A stretch of DNA of 64,000 nucleotides from Streptomyces sp. NBC_00704 (GCF_036226605.1 NZ_CP109000.1:6506501-6570500), one strand, 5' to 3'; shown: positions 32,399 through 43,162, counted from the stretch's first letter. The notes: a model not told the origin generated them from the sequence alone. Numbers and translations: made by a program.

Positions 32399-33244
32399 TC
32401 AGGCGCCCGGCGGCACCTGCCGCGGCCGTCCCGATCCGCGCGTCAGCGTGTATCCGCCGATGCCCGCGAGGGCGGCCAGGACGGCGCCGGCGGCGGTCCA
32501 CACCCAGCGGTCCGACCACCAGCCGGACGACCAGCCGTCGTCGGGCTCGATGCTCGACAGGACGGCCGGCCCCGACGAGCCGCCCTTCGCGTCCGTCCCG
32601 TTCTCCCCGTCCTTCGACCGGAACGCGGCGCCGGGCACCAGCGGCTCCGCCAGCGAACCGTCCACGGCAGCCGCGCCGCCGATGTCCTTGGAGTCCACCC
32701 GCAGCGTGGTTTCGACCGGCAGGCCCAGGTCGCCCGCCGTGAGGCCGAGAGCCGTCAGACGCACGTAGTACGTGCCCGGCAGCGGGTCGTCGGCCCACGG
32801 TTCCGCCCACGCGCGCACCGTGCGCAGCACGCAGGCCAGCTCGACCGAGGCCGTGCCCGCCGCCGCGGTGCGCGTCTGCGCGCCGTACTGGCAGGCCTGG
32901 CGGCGCCGCAGCCCGTCGTACACGTCGACCTGCCAGGTCTGCGCGGTGTGCGACTTCGGCAGCTTCACCGTCGCCTTGACCGTGGGGCGCCGGCCCGTGT
33001 CGGCCGGGAACGACCAGTACAGGTAGTCGCCCGCGGAGCCGCTCGCGGTGGCCGTCTCGCCCTGGTCGATCTCCGTCGCCGTACGGAACGACGTGCCCGC
33101 CTCGGTGGGCGCGGAGCCGTCGCCCGAAGGGCTCGCGGAGGGAGAGGCGTCGGCGGCGGCCGGCGCGACCGCCGGACCGAGAGCCAGTCCGAGAGCCAGT
33201 CCGAGCGCCGGAAGAACGCCGGTCGTCACCCGTGTGATCCGCAT
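32399..33244 (-). CDS. Secreted, membrane-anchored protein of unknown function (VWA partner)
   Basis: 281 aa. A signal peptide (residues 1-33, ending near PAAADA), an extracellular domain of about 200 residues, and one membrane helix near the C-terminus (WTAAGAVLAALAGIGGY) followed by an Arg-rich tail. The extracellular part (ATEIDQGETATASGSAGDYLYWSF, TWQVDVYDG, GTYYVRLTALGL) looks like a beta-sandwich of the pre-peptidase or Ig kind, with two Cys. No enzyme motif is seen. Its ATG overlaps the stop of the VWA gene in TGATG, so both proteins are made together and share the same membrane topology. Confidence 0.7.
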   Translation of the reverse strand: MRITRVTTGVLPALGLALGLALGPAVAPAAADASPSASPSGDGSAPTEAGTSFRTATEIDQGETATASGSAGDYLYWSFPADTGRRPTVKATVKLPKSHTAQTWQVDVYDGLRRRQACQYGAQTRTAAAGTASVELACVLRTVRAWAEPWADDPLPGTYYVRLTALGLTAGDLGLPVETTLRVDSKDIGGAAAVDGSLAEPLVPGAAFRSKDGENGTDAKGGSSGPAVLSSIEPDDGWSSGWWSDRWVWTAAGAVLAALAGIGGYTLTRGSGRPRQVPPGA

Positions 33245-34500
33245 CAGTTGGTCCTCCAGACCGCGACCCGCCAGCGTGACAGCCAGCCCCACAGCACACC
33301 CGCCAGGAATCCGAACAGCACCAGGACGCCCAGCAGCCACCAGCCGCGCCCGAGACCGAAGGCGGCCACGTCGCTCGCCGGCGAGGGACCGTCGACCACG
33401 TCCACGGTCAGCTCCAGCGGCAGACCCGGCGTGGTCTTCACGCCGGCGCCCACCGAGTAGGAGTTCGTCACCTGCACGCACACCGTCTCGGCGGGAGCGT
33501 CGTCGTCGTCCGCCTTCGGGTAGCGCAGTCCGGTCGAGACGACGTCGGTCCGCCCGTGGCCGGCCGCCTCGCCCCGCACGATCTCCCGGCCGTGCGTCGT
33601 GACCGCCCGCAGCAGCACCCCGTGGTCGGGGTTCACCGCCCGGTCCGCCGCCACGCTCACCGAGGCGCGCAGCTCCTGGCCCGGCTCGACGTCCACCTTG
33701 TACCAGCGCTGCCGCCCGAACTCCTCGCGGTCGGTGTACAGGCCCGACTTCAGCGTGGGCGCCGCGGCGCAGGAGGCCGCGCCCTCGACGGCCACCGGAG
33801 TGACCACGGGGTCCGCGGCCCGGTCCACCAACTGGTTGACCCGGTCCGTGAGTTGATCGGTGTGCTCGACCGAGGTGTAACTGCCGCCGGTCGCCTCGGC
33901 GATGCAGCTGAGCTGCCGGCGCATCTTCACGTTGGGCACCAGGCCCAGGGTGTCGATGGTCAGGCCTATGCCCTTGGCCGCGATCTCGCGGGCCACCTCG
34001 CAGGGGTCGAGCGGCGCGCAGGTGTCCTCGCCGTCGCTGATCAGCACGATCCGCTTGGAGCCGGTGCCGCCGTCGAGGTCGTCGGCCGCCTTCAGCAGCG
34101 CGGGGCCGATCGGCGTCCAGCCGGTGGGGGACAGCGTGGCCACCGCCGTCTTGGCCTCGGTGCGGTCCAGCGGGCCGACCGGGTAGAGCTGAGCGGTGTC
34201 CTTGCAGCCCGTCTTGCGGTCGTCGCCGGGGTAGTTGGCGCCCAGGGTCCGGATGCCGAGCAGGACGTTCTCCGGAGTGGCGTCCAGCACCTCGTTGAAG
34301 GCCTGCTTGGCCGCGGCCATCCGCGTCCCGCCGTCCATGTCCTTCGTCCGCATCGAGCCGCTGACGTCGAGGACCAGGTCGACCTTGGGCGCGGTGGCGG
34401 TGGTCTCGTCCGCGGCCGCCCCGGCAGGGAAGACCATCCCGGCCGCGAGTGCGGCGAGCAGGGCGCAGACGCCCGCCGCCAGCCGTTGTGTTCTGATCAT
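33244..34500 (-). CDS. VWA-domain secreted, membrane-anchored protein
   Basis: 418 aa. Signal peptide residues 1-29. A von Willebrand factor A domain covers about 38-225 with an intact MIDAS: DLVLDVSGSMRTKD (D-x-S-x-S), the Thr in SPTGWTPIG, and LISDGEDTC with the last Asp. After it comes a Cys-containing beta-rich domain with KVDVEPGQELRASVSVAADRA, then a membrane helix (LLGVLVLFGFLAGVLWGW) with a basic tail at the C-terminus. It is a surface protein able to bind a metal-dependent ligand. Coupled to the next gene, which has the same architecture. Confidence 0.85.
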   Translation of the reverse strand: MIRTQRLAAGVCALLAALAAGMVFPAGAAADETTATAPKVDLVLDVSGSMRTKDMDGGTRMAAAKQAFNEVLDATPENVLLGIRTLGANYPGDDRKTGCKDTAQLYPVGPLDRTEAKTAVATLSPTGWTPIGPALLKAADDLDGGTGSKRIVLISDGEDTCAPLDPCEVAREIAAKGIGLTIDTLGLVPNVKMRRQLSCIAEATGGSYTSVEHTDQLTDRVNQLVDRAADPVVTPVAVEGAASCAAAPTLKSGLYTDREEFGRQRWYKVDVEPGQELRASVSVAADRAVNPDHGVLLRAVTTHGREIVRGEAAGHGRTDVVSTGLRYPKADDDDAPAETVCVQVTNSYSVGAGVKTTPGLPLELTVDVVDGPSPASDVAAFGLGRGWWLLGVLVLFGFLAGVLWGWLSRWRVAVWRTN

Positions 34501-34543
34501 CGGCGGATCCTATTGATCAGATGCGTCCCGCCACAAAACGGGG

Positions 34544-36085
34544 TCAGGTTCCGTCCCCGCGCAGCGGGTTGGGCAGCAGCGCCCACCGGTCCCCGGGCGC
34601 CCCCGGCGACAGGCGCATCAGCGTCAGCGCCTTCGCCGGCAGCGGCTCCTCGCACAGGGCCGCCAGGTCCGGGGTGCGCGGGAGATCCCGTAGGGCCGCC
34701 TCCAGGGCCGCACCCAGAGCGGGGCCGCCGCCCGCCGTCCCGGCCAGCGCGCCGGCCACCAGGGAGCCGAACAGCTTGCGCCGCAGCGCCGTCACGTCGT
34801 CCGTGCGGATCCGGGCGGGCACCCCGTCCGGCAGCGCGACGCCGTGCCGGGCCAGCCGGGCCGGACTGACCCGGATGTCGGCCAGGTCCCGGTAGACCAG
34901 CCGCAGTGGGCTCCCCGACGCCGACAGCACGACCAGTAGGTTCTGCCCGTGCGCCTCCAGCGCCACGCCCAGCTCCAGCAGCCGCAGCCCCACACCGAGC
35001 GCCAGCCGGGCGAACCGCGCCAGCCACAGCGGGGAACGGGCCAGCCCGGTCACCGCGAGGGCCGCCACCGGCACCACGTGCTCGCCCGGCGCGCCGTACA
35101 CGTCCGGCGACTCGCGCAGCACCGCCGCCAGGTCGGGGGAGTGGGCGGTGGCCGCGCCCAGACCACGGGTCAGGTGCAGCAGGCCCTCCGTGTACGGCGT
35201 CAGGCTCTGCGCGAAGCCGGACAGGGCCGCCGAGGCGGCGACGGAGCCGACGGAGATGTCCCGCACCGACGACGTCAGCCGGGTGCTCAGGGCCGTCTTG
35301 ACGTGCGGGCCCCCGGGCAGCGCCAGCGTGCGCAGCGACATCAGCGGACGCGCCGTCACCCCCCGCGCGCAGGACCGCTTCAGCACGTGCGCCGCCTGCC
35401 ACGGATGCACCGGGATCAGCAGGCGCGTCCCGTCCCGCAGCCACTCCGGCCAGTCGCCCGACACCAGGCACTCGGCGGCGGGAACGGGCAGCAGGCCGAG
35501 CCGTACCGCCGGCCGGTGCTCCGGCCCGTACGCCAGCTGCTCGGCGACCGAGAAGCCGGGCCGGGAACGGCAGTTGGGGTGGAAGGGGTGGCCGTCGACG
35601 ACCCGCTGCTCCCACTCCCAGTCCCGCGACGGCCACCGCCCCGGATCGGCCGAGGGGGCGTCGAGGGGGTCCTGCCCGGCCCGGGACAGCGCCGACGAGG
35701 CGACGCTGTGGCCGAGTTCGGCGGCGAAGCCCGTACCGTGCGGCACGGACAGCGCCGTCATCAGACGGGCGGGGTCGTCGTACGCCGTCGCGTCCAGCCA
35801 CACCCGCGTCACCTGACCGGCGCTCGCGTACGGATCCGGGCGCGGGCCGCGCAGCCGGCGGCCGTCGCGCAGCCGCAGCAGCAGCTCCCCCCGGCCCGGC
35901 TCCCCGCCCGCCTCCTCACGGCCGGCGATCCAGGGCAGCGGCTCGTGGGCGAGCCCGCGCCACAGCCGGGTCAGCACGGCCGCCCGCGCTCCCGGCAGCT
36001 CGGCCGCGAACCGCGGGCCGAGAGCGGGGCGCACGACGGCCAGTTCCGCGGCCAGCTCGGCCTCGGCGGTGGGGGGACGATGCAC
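34544..36085 (-). CDS. NIS siderophore synthetase (IucA/IucC family)
   Basis: 513 aa. The NRPS-independent siderophore synthetase fold: GHPFHPNCRSRPGFS (about residue 165) for ATP binding, IPVHPWQAAHV, KTALSTRLTSSVRDIS near residue 260, and ALEAHGQNLLVVL near residue 365, followed by the FhuF-like iron/substrate tail. The enzyme adenylates a carboxylate (often citrate or a dicarboxylic acid) and couples it to an amine or alcohol. It diverges from a second synthetase 103 bp away. The remaining siderophore genes (monooxygenase, decarboxylase, transporter) are not adjacent. Confidence 0.9.
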   Translation of the reverse strand: MHRPPTAEAELAAELAVVRPALGPRFAAELPGARAAVLTRLWRGLAHEPLPWIAGREEAGGEPGRGELLLRLRDGRRLRGPRPDPYASAGQVTRVWLDATAYDDPARLMTALSVPHGTGFAAELGHSVASSALSRAGQDPLDAPSADPGRWPSRDWEWEQRVVDGHPFHPNCRSRPGFSVAEQLAYGPEHRPAVRLGLLPVPAAECLVSGDWPEWLRDGTRLLIPVHPWQAAHVLKRSCARGVTARPLMSLRTLALPGGPHVKTALSTRLTSSVRDISVGSVAASAALSGFAQSLTPYTEGLLHLTRGLGAATAHSPDLAAVLRESPDVYGAPGEHVVPVAALAVTGLARSPLWLARFARLALGVGLRLLELGVALEAHGQNLLVVLSASGSPLRLVYRDLADIRVSPARLARHGVALPDGVPARIRTDDVTALRRKLFGSLVAGALAGTAGGGPALGAALEAALRDLPRTPDLAALCEEPLPAKALTLMRLSPGAPGDRWALLPNPLRGDGT

Positions 36086-36188
36086 GGGTGGGCTCCTGGG
36101 GGTGCGGGTACGACGTCACGACAGGGGGTGCGACGACAGCGATACTGATCTTCTCCGCCCGGAAGAACCGTAGGGAACCAGGGAACCA

Positions 36189-37772
36189 GTGGATCGCGTG
36201 GACCTCATCCCCCCGCCCGCCGTGGCCGCACCCCCCGCCGTGGCCGCACCCCCCGCCGGGGCCGTGCCGCCCGCGGGGGCCGCGCCGCACGCCGCGGACG
36301 TCGCCGAGCGCGCCGACGCGCTCGCGGCCGCGCCGCTGCTCAACTGCCTGCTGCGGGAAGTCGCCGAACCTCTGCCGTCCCCGGCCCCGGACGACGGCCG
36401 GTTCCGGTACCGGCTGCCGGGCGGCGCCCTGCTGCGGGTCCGCGGCCGGCGCCGGCCCGCCGAGCCCGAGCTGTACGAGGCCGGCTCCTGGCGCCGCCTC
36501 GGCCACGCCGAGCTGGTCGAACTGGTCGCCACGACGCTGCACCGGCACACCGGAGCGGCCAACCCCGCACTGCCCGCGGAGATGACCGACAGCCGGGACG
36601 CGGTCGCCGCCCTGCTCACCGCTCGTGCGCAGGCCGGTCCGCCGGACGGCGGCTACCTGCGCTCCGAGCAGTCGCTCCTCACCGGCCATCCCCACCACCC
36701 CGCGCCCAAGGCGCGCGGCGGCGGACCGGTCGCGCGCTGGCTGCCCTACGCGCCCGAGGCGCACGCCCGGTTCCCGCTCGTCCTGCTGGGGCTGCGCGAG
36801 GACGCGGTCGTCGAGGAGGGGGACGTCTCGGCGCTGGACGCCCTCGGCACGGCACCGCGCGGCTACCGGCTGCTGCCCGCCCATCCCTGGCAGCTCGGCC
36901 TGGCCGGACCGCGGCTCGGGCCGGCCTTCGCGGACGGCCGCCTGGTGCGGCTGGGCACGACCGGCTTCGACGTCTGGCCGACGGCCGCCGTGCGCACCGT
37001 GTACGCGCCCGAGCGGGACCTGTGCCTGAAGTTCAGCCTGGACGTGCGGATCACCAACGACGTCCGCCGGCTGTGGCGCCACGACCTGCTGCGGCTGCGC
37101 CGCACCGACGCGGCCGCGGCCCGCGCCTTCGCGTCGGGGGGCGGCCCCGCGGTCTGGCTGAGCGACCGCGGCTACCGCACCGCGGCCTTCGCCTTCGAGG
37201 AACTGGCCGTGCTGGTCCGCGACGGCTTCGACGGCCGTGTGGCGCCCGGCGCGACCCCACTGCTCGCGGCGGGTCTCGTGGAGGGCTTCGACGGCTCTCC
37301 GCTGGACGCCGTGCCGGACCCGGCCGCCTGGTGGGAGGCGTATCTGCGGACGGTCGTGCCGCCCGCCCTGGCGGCCTTCGCCGACCACGGCGTCGTCCTG
37401 GAGGCGCATCTGCAGAACACGCTGGTCGCGGTGGACGCGGACGGCATGCCCGTGCAGGCGCTGTTCCGGGACGCCGAGGGCGTCAAACTGCTCCCCGACG
37501 TCACGCGGGCGGCGGGCTGGGAGCGGCTGGTGTACTGCCTGGTCGTGAACCATCTGTGGGAGGTCGCCGAGGCCCTGGCCGAGCGGAGCCCCGGCTTCGA
37601 CCCGTGGCCCGCGGCGCGCCGGGAACTGGCCCGCCACGACCTCCCCGAGGTCGCGGGACTGCTGGCCTCGCCCACCCTGCCCGGCAAGACCAACCTGCTG
37701 CTGCGGTGGACGGGCGCGGACGGCGCCGACGCCCGCTACCTGCCGCTGCCCAGCCCGCTCGCCCCGTCCTGA
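36189..37772 (+). CDS. NIS siderophore synthetase (IucA/IucC family), second copy
   Basis: 527 aa. LTGHPHHPAPKARGG (about residue 165), LPAHPWQLGLAG, KFSLDVRITNDVRRL near residue 280 and VLEAHLQNTLVAVD near residue 400 follow the NIS order; ITND replaces the LTSS of the partner, so the two differ in substrate site. The first 45 residues are a Pro/Ala tail encoded by a CCGCCGTGGCC-type repeat. The GTG start at 36189 is preceded by AGGGA. A two-enzyme divergent pair suggests a hetero-condensed siderophore. The end lies 31 bp before the convergent L,D-transpeptidase gene. Confidence 0.9.
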   Translation: MDRVDLIPPPAVAAPPAVAAPPAGAVPPAGAAPHAADVAERADALAAAPLLNCLLREVAEPLPSPAPDDGRFRYRLPGGALLRVRGRRRPAEPELYEAGSWRRLGHAELVELVATTLHRHTGAANPALPAEMTDSRDAVAALLTARAQAGPPDGGYLRSEQSLLTGHPHHPAPKARGGGPVARWLPYAPEAHARFPLVLLGLREDAVVEEGDVSALDALGTAPRGYRLLPAHPWQLGLAGPRLGPAFADGRLVRLGTTGFDVWPTAAVRTVYAPERDLCLKFSLDVRITNDVRRLWRHDLLRLRRTDAAAARAFASGGGPAVWLSDRGYRTAAFAFEELAVLVRDGFDGRVAPGATPLLAAGLVEGFDGSPLDAVPDPAAWWEAYLRTVVPPALAAFADHGVVLEAHLQNTLVAVDADGMPVQALFRDAEGVKLLPDVTRAAGWERLVYCLVVNHLWEVAEALAERSPGFDPWPAARRELARHDLPEVAGLLASPTLPGKTNLLLRWTGADGADARYLPLPSPLAPS

Positions 37773-37803
37773 TCGGCGGCGCGGGCGGGCCGGGCGAGCG
37801 GGG

Positions 37804-39090
37804 TCAGGCGGCGGGGCTGTCCGCGATCCACTCGCTCCACGGCATGTTCCAGTCGCTGAGGCCGTTGTCCGCGGCCAGCGGGCTCTTGTCCGTGGAGTTC
37901 TTGACGATCACGACGTCGCCGGCCATCGAGTGGTCGAAGAACCAGGCGGCGGGCTGCCGTGCGTCGTCGCCGCCCCGGACGTCCTTCAGGCCGACGCAGC
38001 CGTGGCTGGTGTTGACCTTGCCGAAGACCGCGTCGCCTCCCCAGTAGTTGCCGTGGATGAACGTGCCCGAGTCGGTCAGCCGCATGGCGTGCGGTACGGC
38101 CTTGATGTCGTACGAGGGCTTGCCGTTCTTCTCCGTCAGGCCGACGCTCGCGCCGTTCATGTGGGTCTGCCGGAACTTCTCGGAGATCACCATCCGGCCG
38201 TTGTAGGTCGGGTGCTCGCGGCTGCCGGACGAGATCGGGACGGTACGGATCGTCCTGCCGTCGCGGACGACGGTCATCCGCTTCGACTTCGCGTCGACGG
38301 TGCTGATCTGGCTGCGTCCCACCGTGAACGTGACGGTCCTGCTCACTCCCTGGCGGGTGAGCGTGACGGTGACGGTGGAGCCGGCCTGCCAGTAGTGCTC
38401 GGGGCGGAAGTCCAGGCGGTGGTCGTTCAGCCAGTGGCCGACGACCCGCTGACCGCTGCTGGAGACGACCTGGATCTCCGACCGCACGCCGGCCTTGTCC
38501 TGGACCGCCCCGGCGAAGTCGACCCGCACCGGCATGGCCACGCCGACGGTCGAGCCGTCCATGGGGGAGACGTGGCCGATGAAGTCGTTGGCCGGGGAGA
38601 CCGTGGTCAGCGTGGCGTAGCCGGTGGCGGAACGGCCCTCGGCGTCGTCGGCCTCGGCGGCGATCTGGTACCTGGTGGCGCGGGCCAGGGGACCGTCGGG
38701 CTTCCAGGACGCGCCGTCCGCGGACACGGAGCCCGCGATCTCGGTGCCGGTCGCGACGGCGGTCATGGTCACCTTGGTGAGCTTGCCGTGGCTGACGGCG
38801 ACCGCGACCGGTGCGTCGGTCGGCACGCCGTGCACGCCGTCGCCGGGGGTGATCCGTATCCGGGCGTCGGAGGCCTTCTGCGAGTCCTTCGGGTCCTTGG
38901 CGGCCTTCGTCTCCTCGGCGCCCTGGGGGTCCGCCGGAGCCGCCGTCCGCGCGTACGACGCCGGGTGGTTCCCGGAACCGCCTCCGGCGGCGACGGCGGC
39001 ACCCGTGCCAGCCAGGGCCGTGACCGCGAGTACGCCGCCGAGTACGCCCGCCGTAGCCGTCAGCCGGGTGTGTCGTTCACGCAGCGTCAT
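37804..39090 (-). CDS. L,D-transpeptidase with Ig-like domain
   Basis: 428 aa. An N-terminal signal sequence (VLGGVLAVTALAGTG) and a Pro/Lys-rich linker lead to two bacterial Ig-like domains (about 90-260), then a YkuD catalytic domain with GTFIHGNYWGG and VNTSHGCVGL containing the catalytic Cys and His. It forms 3-3 crosslinks in peptidoglycan outside the membrane, as the mycobacterial Ldt enzymes do. The ATG at 39090 follows GGGAGAAG. An A/T-rich patch with TATAAG about 80 bp upstream is a probable -10 region. Confidence 0.93.
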   Translation of the reverse strand: MTLRERHTRLTATAGVLGGVLAVTALAGTGAAVAAGGGSGNHPASYARTAAPADPQGAEETKAAKDPKDSQKASDARIRITPGDGVHGVPTDAPVAVAVSHGKLTKVTMTAVATGTEIAGSVSADGASWKPDGPLARATRYQIAAEADDAEGRSATGYATLTTVSPANDFIGHVSPMDGSTVGVAMPVRVDFAGAVQDKAGVRSEIQVVSSSGQRVVGHWLNDHRLDFRPEHYWQAGSTVTVTLTRQGVSRTVTFTVGRSQISTVDAKSKRMTVVRDGRTIRTVPISSGSREHPTYNGRMVISEKFRQTHMNGASVGLTEKNGKPSYDIKAVPHAMRLTDSGTFIHGNYWGGDAVFGKVNTSHGCVGLKDVRGGDDARQPAAWFFDHSMAGDVVIVKNSTDKSPLAADNGLSDWNMPWSEWIADSPAA

Positions 39091-39283
39091 AAAAGGCTTC
39101 TCCCGTGTCACTTTCCGTGGATCCCCGGCGCTTCTCGCAGAGGAGTGCAATCAGCATGAAGAACCACTTATAGCCGGGTCTATGTTCATAAATGGGCAAA
39201 TTGTGGTGAAGGCCACCATGGGGGCGGGCGGCCGGACCGGCCGTTCACCGTCTGCCGTCACGGCCGGTCACTATGCTCGCGTC

Positions 39284-40198
39284 ATGATGAGGACGGTCAC
39301 CGCAACCCGCTACGTCGAGCCCCTGCGCTCGGGCGGCTCCGTGCCCGCGGTCGTCGAGGCCGACGACCTCGGCACCTACGTCGTGAAGTTCACCGGCTCC
39401 GCGCAGGGCCGCAAGGCGCTGGTCGCCGAGGTGATCGTCGGCGAGCTGGCCCGCGCCCTCGGTCTCAGGTTCCCCGAGCTGGTGTTCGTGCGCTTCGACC
39501 CCGCCATCGCCGACGACGAGCCCCATCAGGAGGTCCGCGACCTGCACGGCGCGAGCGCCGGCCGCAACCTCGGCATGGACTTCCTGCCGGGTGCTAAGGA
39601 CTTCACGCCGGAGGTCGCCGGGGTGTTCCCGGTGGATCCGCTGGAGGCCGGGCGGATCGTGTGGCTCGACGCCCTCACGGTGAACGTGGACCGCACGGTC
39701 CACAGCTCGAACCTGATGGTCTGGCCCACCTCCGGCACGGCGACCCCGCGTCTGTGGCTGATCGACCACGGCGCGGCCCTCGTCTTCCACCACCGCTGGG
39801 ACACGACCGCGCCCGCGAAGTCCTACGACTTCCGGCACCACGCCCTCGGCTCGTACGGGCCCGACGTGCGGGCCGCCGACGCGGAGCTGGCCGGCCGGGT
39901 CACCCGCGAGCTCCTGCGGGAGATCACGGCCGCCGTCCCGGACGACTGGCTGGCGGGCGAGGAAGGCTTCGCGGGCCCGGACGACGTCCGCCGGGCGTAC
40001 GCGGATTACCTCCACGCGCGTGTGCGGGCCTCGGCGGCGTGGCTGCCCACCGACTTCCCCACCCGCGACGAACTGGCCGCGGAGGAGGCCGTGCGCGCGG
40101 CGAGGACGCGGCGGGAGCGGCCGGACTGGCTCAAGCGGGTCCCCGACCTGCACGGCAAGCCGGCCGCGGAACAGGACTGGTCGGTGCATCTGGGATGA
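39284..40198 (+). CDS. HipA-like kinase family protein
   Basis: 304 aa. The kinase core is visible: VVKFTGSAQGRKALVAEVIVG (ATP-binding Lys), LDALTVNVDRTVHSSNLM (catalytic loop of the type D-x4-N) and WLIDHGAALVFHH (metal-binding Asp). It lacks the N-terminal HipA domain and any HipB-like partner gene, so it is not a typical toxin-antitoxin kinase. A substrate is unknown. Two ATGs are adjacent at 39284; TATGCT ends seven bases before, so the message may be leaderless. It diverges from the L,D-transpeptidase gene, 193 bp away. Confidence 0.82.
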   Translation: MMRTVTATRYVEPLRSGGSVPAVVEADDLGTYVVKFTGSAQGRKALVAEVIVGELARALGLRFPELVFVRFDPAIADDEPHQEVRDLHGASAGRNLGMDFLPGAKDFTPEVAGVFPVDPLEAGRIVWLDALTVNVDRTVHSSNLMVWPTSGTATPRLWLIDHGAALVFHHRWDTTAPAKSYDFRHHALGSYGPDVRAADAELAGRVTRELLREITAAVPDDWLAGEEGFAGPDDVRRAYADYLHARVRASAAWLPTDFPTRDELAAEEAVRAARTRRERPDWLKRVPDLHGKPAAEQDWSVHLG

Positions 40199-40539
40199 GC
40201 GACGCGCGGCGCGGGGAGACCGGGTAGCGCACCCGGTGCCGCCGGCTGCCGCGCGCGCCCCGGCCGGCGCGGGAACGGCTCACGACGTTCGCGTCCGGCC
40301 TGACCGGGCGGCGACCGGGCGGTTCCGGGCGGTCCCCGCGGCCGGGCACGGGCGGCGTGTCCGTCGTGCGGGTGGACGACGAGGTGGTGCGGGACCGCCG
40401 CGAGCAGGGCTTCCCCGAGCCCACGGGCCGTGGAGCGGGTGCCCCGTGCGACCGGGCGGCCCCGGACAGATCCCCGGGCAGATCCCCGGGCCGTCCGGAC
40501 ACGCCCGGTCTCTGACGCCGGCTCTGACGCCGGTGGGGC
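40199..40539. other. Gene-free stretch
   Basis: 341 bp between the convergent HipA-like and aceB genes. No frame shows a recognisable protein and no strong hairpin stands out. A short frame near 40360-40460 (reading VSVVRVDDEVVRDRREQG) may be a remnant but matches nothing I know. Confidence 0.5.
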
Positions 40540-42174
<1,635 letters not shown>

Positions 42175-42257
42175 GAGCGGTCACTTCCTTCAGCGGTGGC
42201 ACCGGGTGCCGGTCGAAGCGGGTACGGCGGGCACGGTCCCGGACGGGACCGGCCCCC

Positions 42258-42293
42258 TTCTGAACAGTGGATACTAGTTTCCTCATCGTGGAA
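42258..42293 (-). promoter_or_regulatory. Tandem AllR-type boxes before aceB
   Basis: TTCTGAACAGTGGAT (42258-42272, weaker) and TTCCTCATCGTGGAA (42279-42293). Centres 21 bp apart, as at the other three sites. They begin 84 bp upstream of the aceB start codon. Confidence 0.7.
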
Positions 42294-42294
42294 G

Positions 42295-42311
42295 TTCAAT
42301 GGTTTGTTGAT
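42295..42311 (-). promoter_or_regulatory. TTCAAT-N5-GTTGAT element before aceB
   Basis: Imperfect version of the TTCAAC-N5-GTTGAA dyad, starting one base after the second AllR-type box. Two outer bases of the dyad deviate. Adjacent placement suggests joint control. Confidence 0.5.
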
Positions 42312-42359
42312 GTCGAGACTCTCCGGGACGAGACACCGTGGCTCTCAGTGCCAGGGTCC

Positions 42360-42971
42360 TCACTCGAGGTGCACGAGATCGCCGGGCGTGTCGATGTCGA
42401 ACGGCCGGGCCACGTCCCCGCACTCGACGAGCGTGATCGCCTCCGCGTGCTCCTTCAGATAGGCGCGGGCCCCGCGGTCGCCGGTCGCGGCCGCCGCCAC
42501 GCCCGCCCAGTGGTCGGCCCCGAGCAGGACCGGATGGCCGCGCACGCCGTCGTACGCCGCCGAGACCAGCGCCGACGGGTCCCCTCCGGCGGCGAGCACC
42601 CGCGCCACCGCCTCCGGCCCGATGCCCGGCTGGTCGACGAGACAGACCAGCGCGGCCCGCGCCCCCGTCCCGGCGAGCGAGCCGAGCCCGGCCCGCAGCG
42701 ACGTGCCCATGCCCGCCTCCCACTCCGGGTTCGTCACGACCACGCACCCGGCGAGCCGCGCCCGCTCCCGCACGGCGTCGGCGGCCGCGCCCAGCACCAC
42801 GTGCACGCGGGCACAACCCGCCGCGCGCAGCACCTCCACCGCGTGCTCCACCAGCGGCCGCCCGCGATATGCGAGCAGCGCCTTCGGCCGCCCGCCGAGA
42901 CGCCGCCCGCCGCCCGCGGCGAGCAGCAGCCCGACGACCTCGTCCCCGCCCCGCGCTTCCCTGTCCGTCAT
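42360..42971 (-). CDS. MobA-like nucleotidyltransferase (molybdenum cofactor type)
   Basis: 203 aa. VVGLLLAAGGGRRLGGRPKALL is the NTP-binding signature, VCLVDQPGIGPEAV carries the metal-binding Asp, and HPVLLGADHW and DIDTPGDL complete the MobA/MocA pattern. Such enzymes attach CMP or GMP to molybdopterin for molybdo-hydroxylases, including xanthine dehydrogenase. Its place between aceB and allR fits a link to purine breakdown, although no xdh gene is in view. ATG at 42971. Confidence 0.88.
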   Translation of the reverse strand: MTDREARGGDEVVGLLLAAGGGRRLGGRPKALLAYRGRPLVEHAVEVLRAAGCARVHVVLGAAADAVRERARLAGCVVVTNPEWEAGMGTSLRAGLGSLAGTGARAALVCLVDQPGIGPEAVARVLAAGGDPSALVSAAYDGVRGHPVLLGADHWAGVAAAATGDRGARAYLKEHAEAITLVECGDVARPFDIDTPGDLVHLE

Positions 42972-43162
42972 GCGTCCTGCATACCTGACGGGACGTCGGC
43001 CGCGCGCTCTCCCGGGGCTGAATTTCGGTACGCGCTGTGGCGCGCCCGCCGTCCGGTGGCGTTTACTGACCCGCGCGTCCTTCGGCGCCGGCCGCCGTCA
43101 CGGGGGCGCGGGGCGGGCGGACGCGGGCGTCCACGCGCGCGTGCGCGCGAGGGGGGAGAGCT

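Noticed and set aside
36086..36188. Searched for an iron box between the siderophore synthetases
   Set aside because: No 19-bp match to the DmdR/IdeR pattern seen by eye; a matrix scan would be decisive.
40360..40500. Frame VSVVRVDDEVVRDRREQG considered as a gene end
   Set aside because: Too short, no start with ribosome binding site, no family resemblance.
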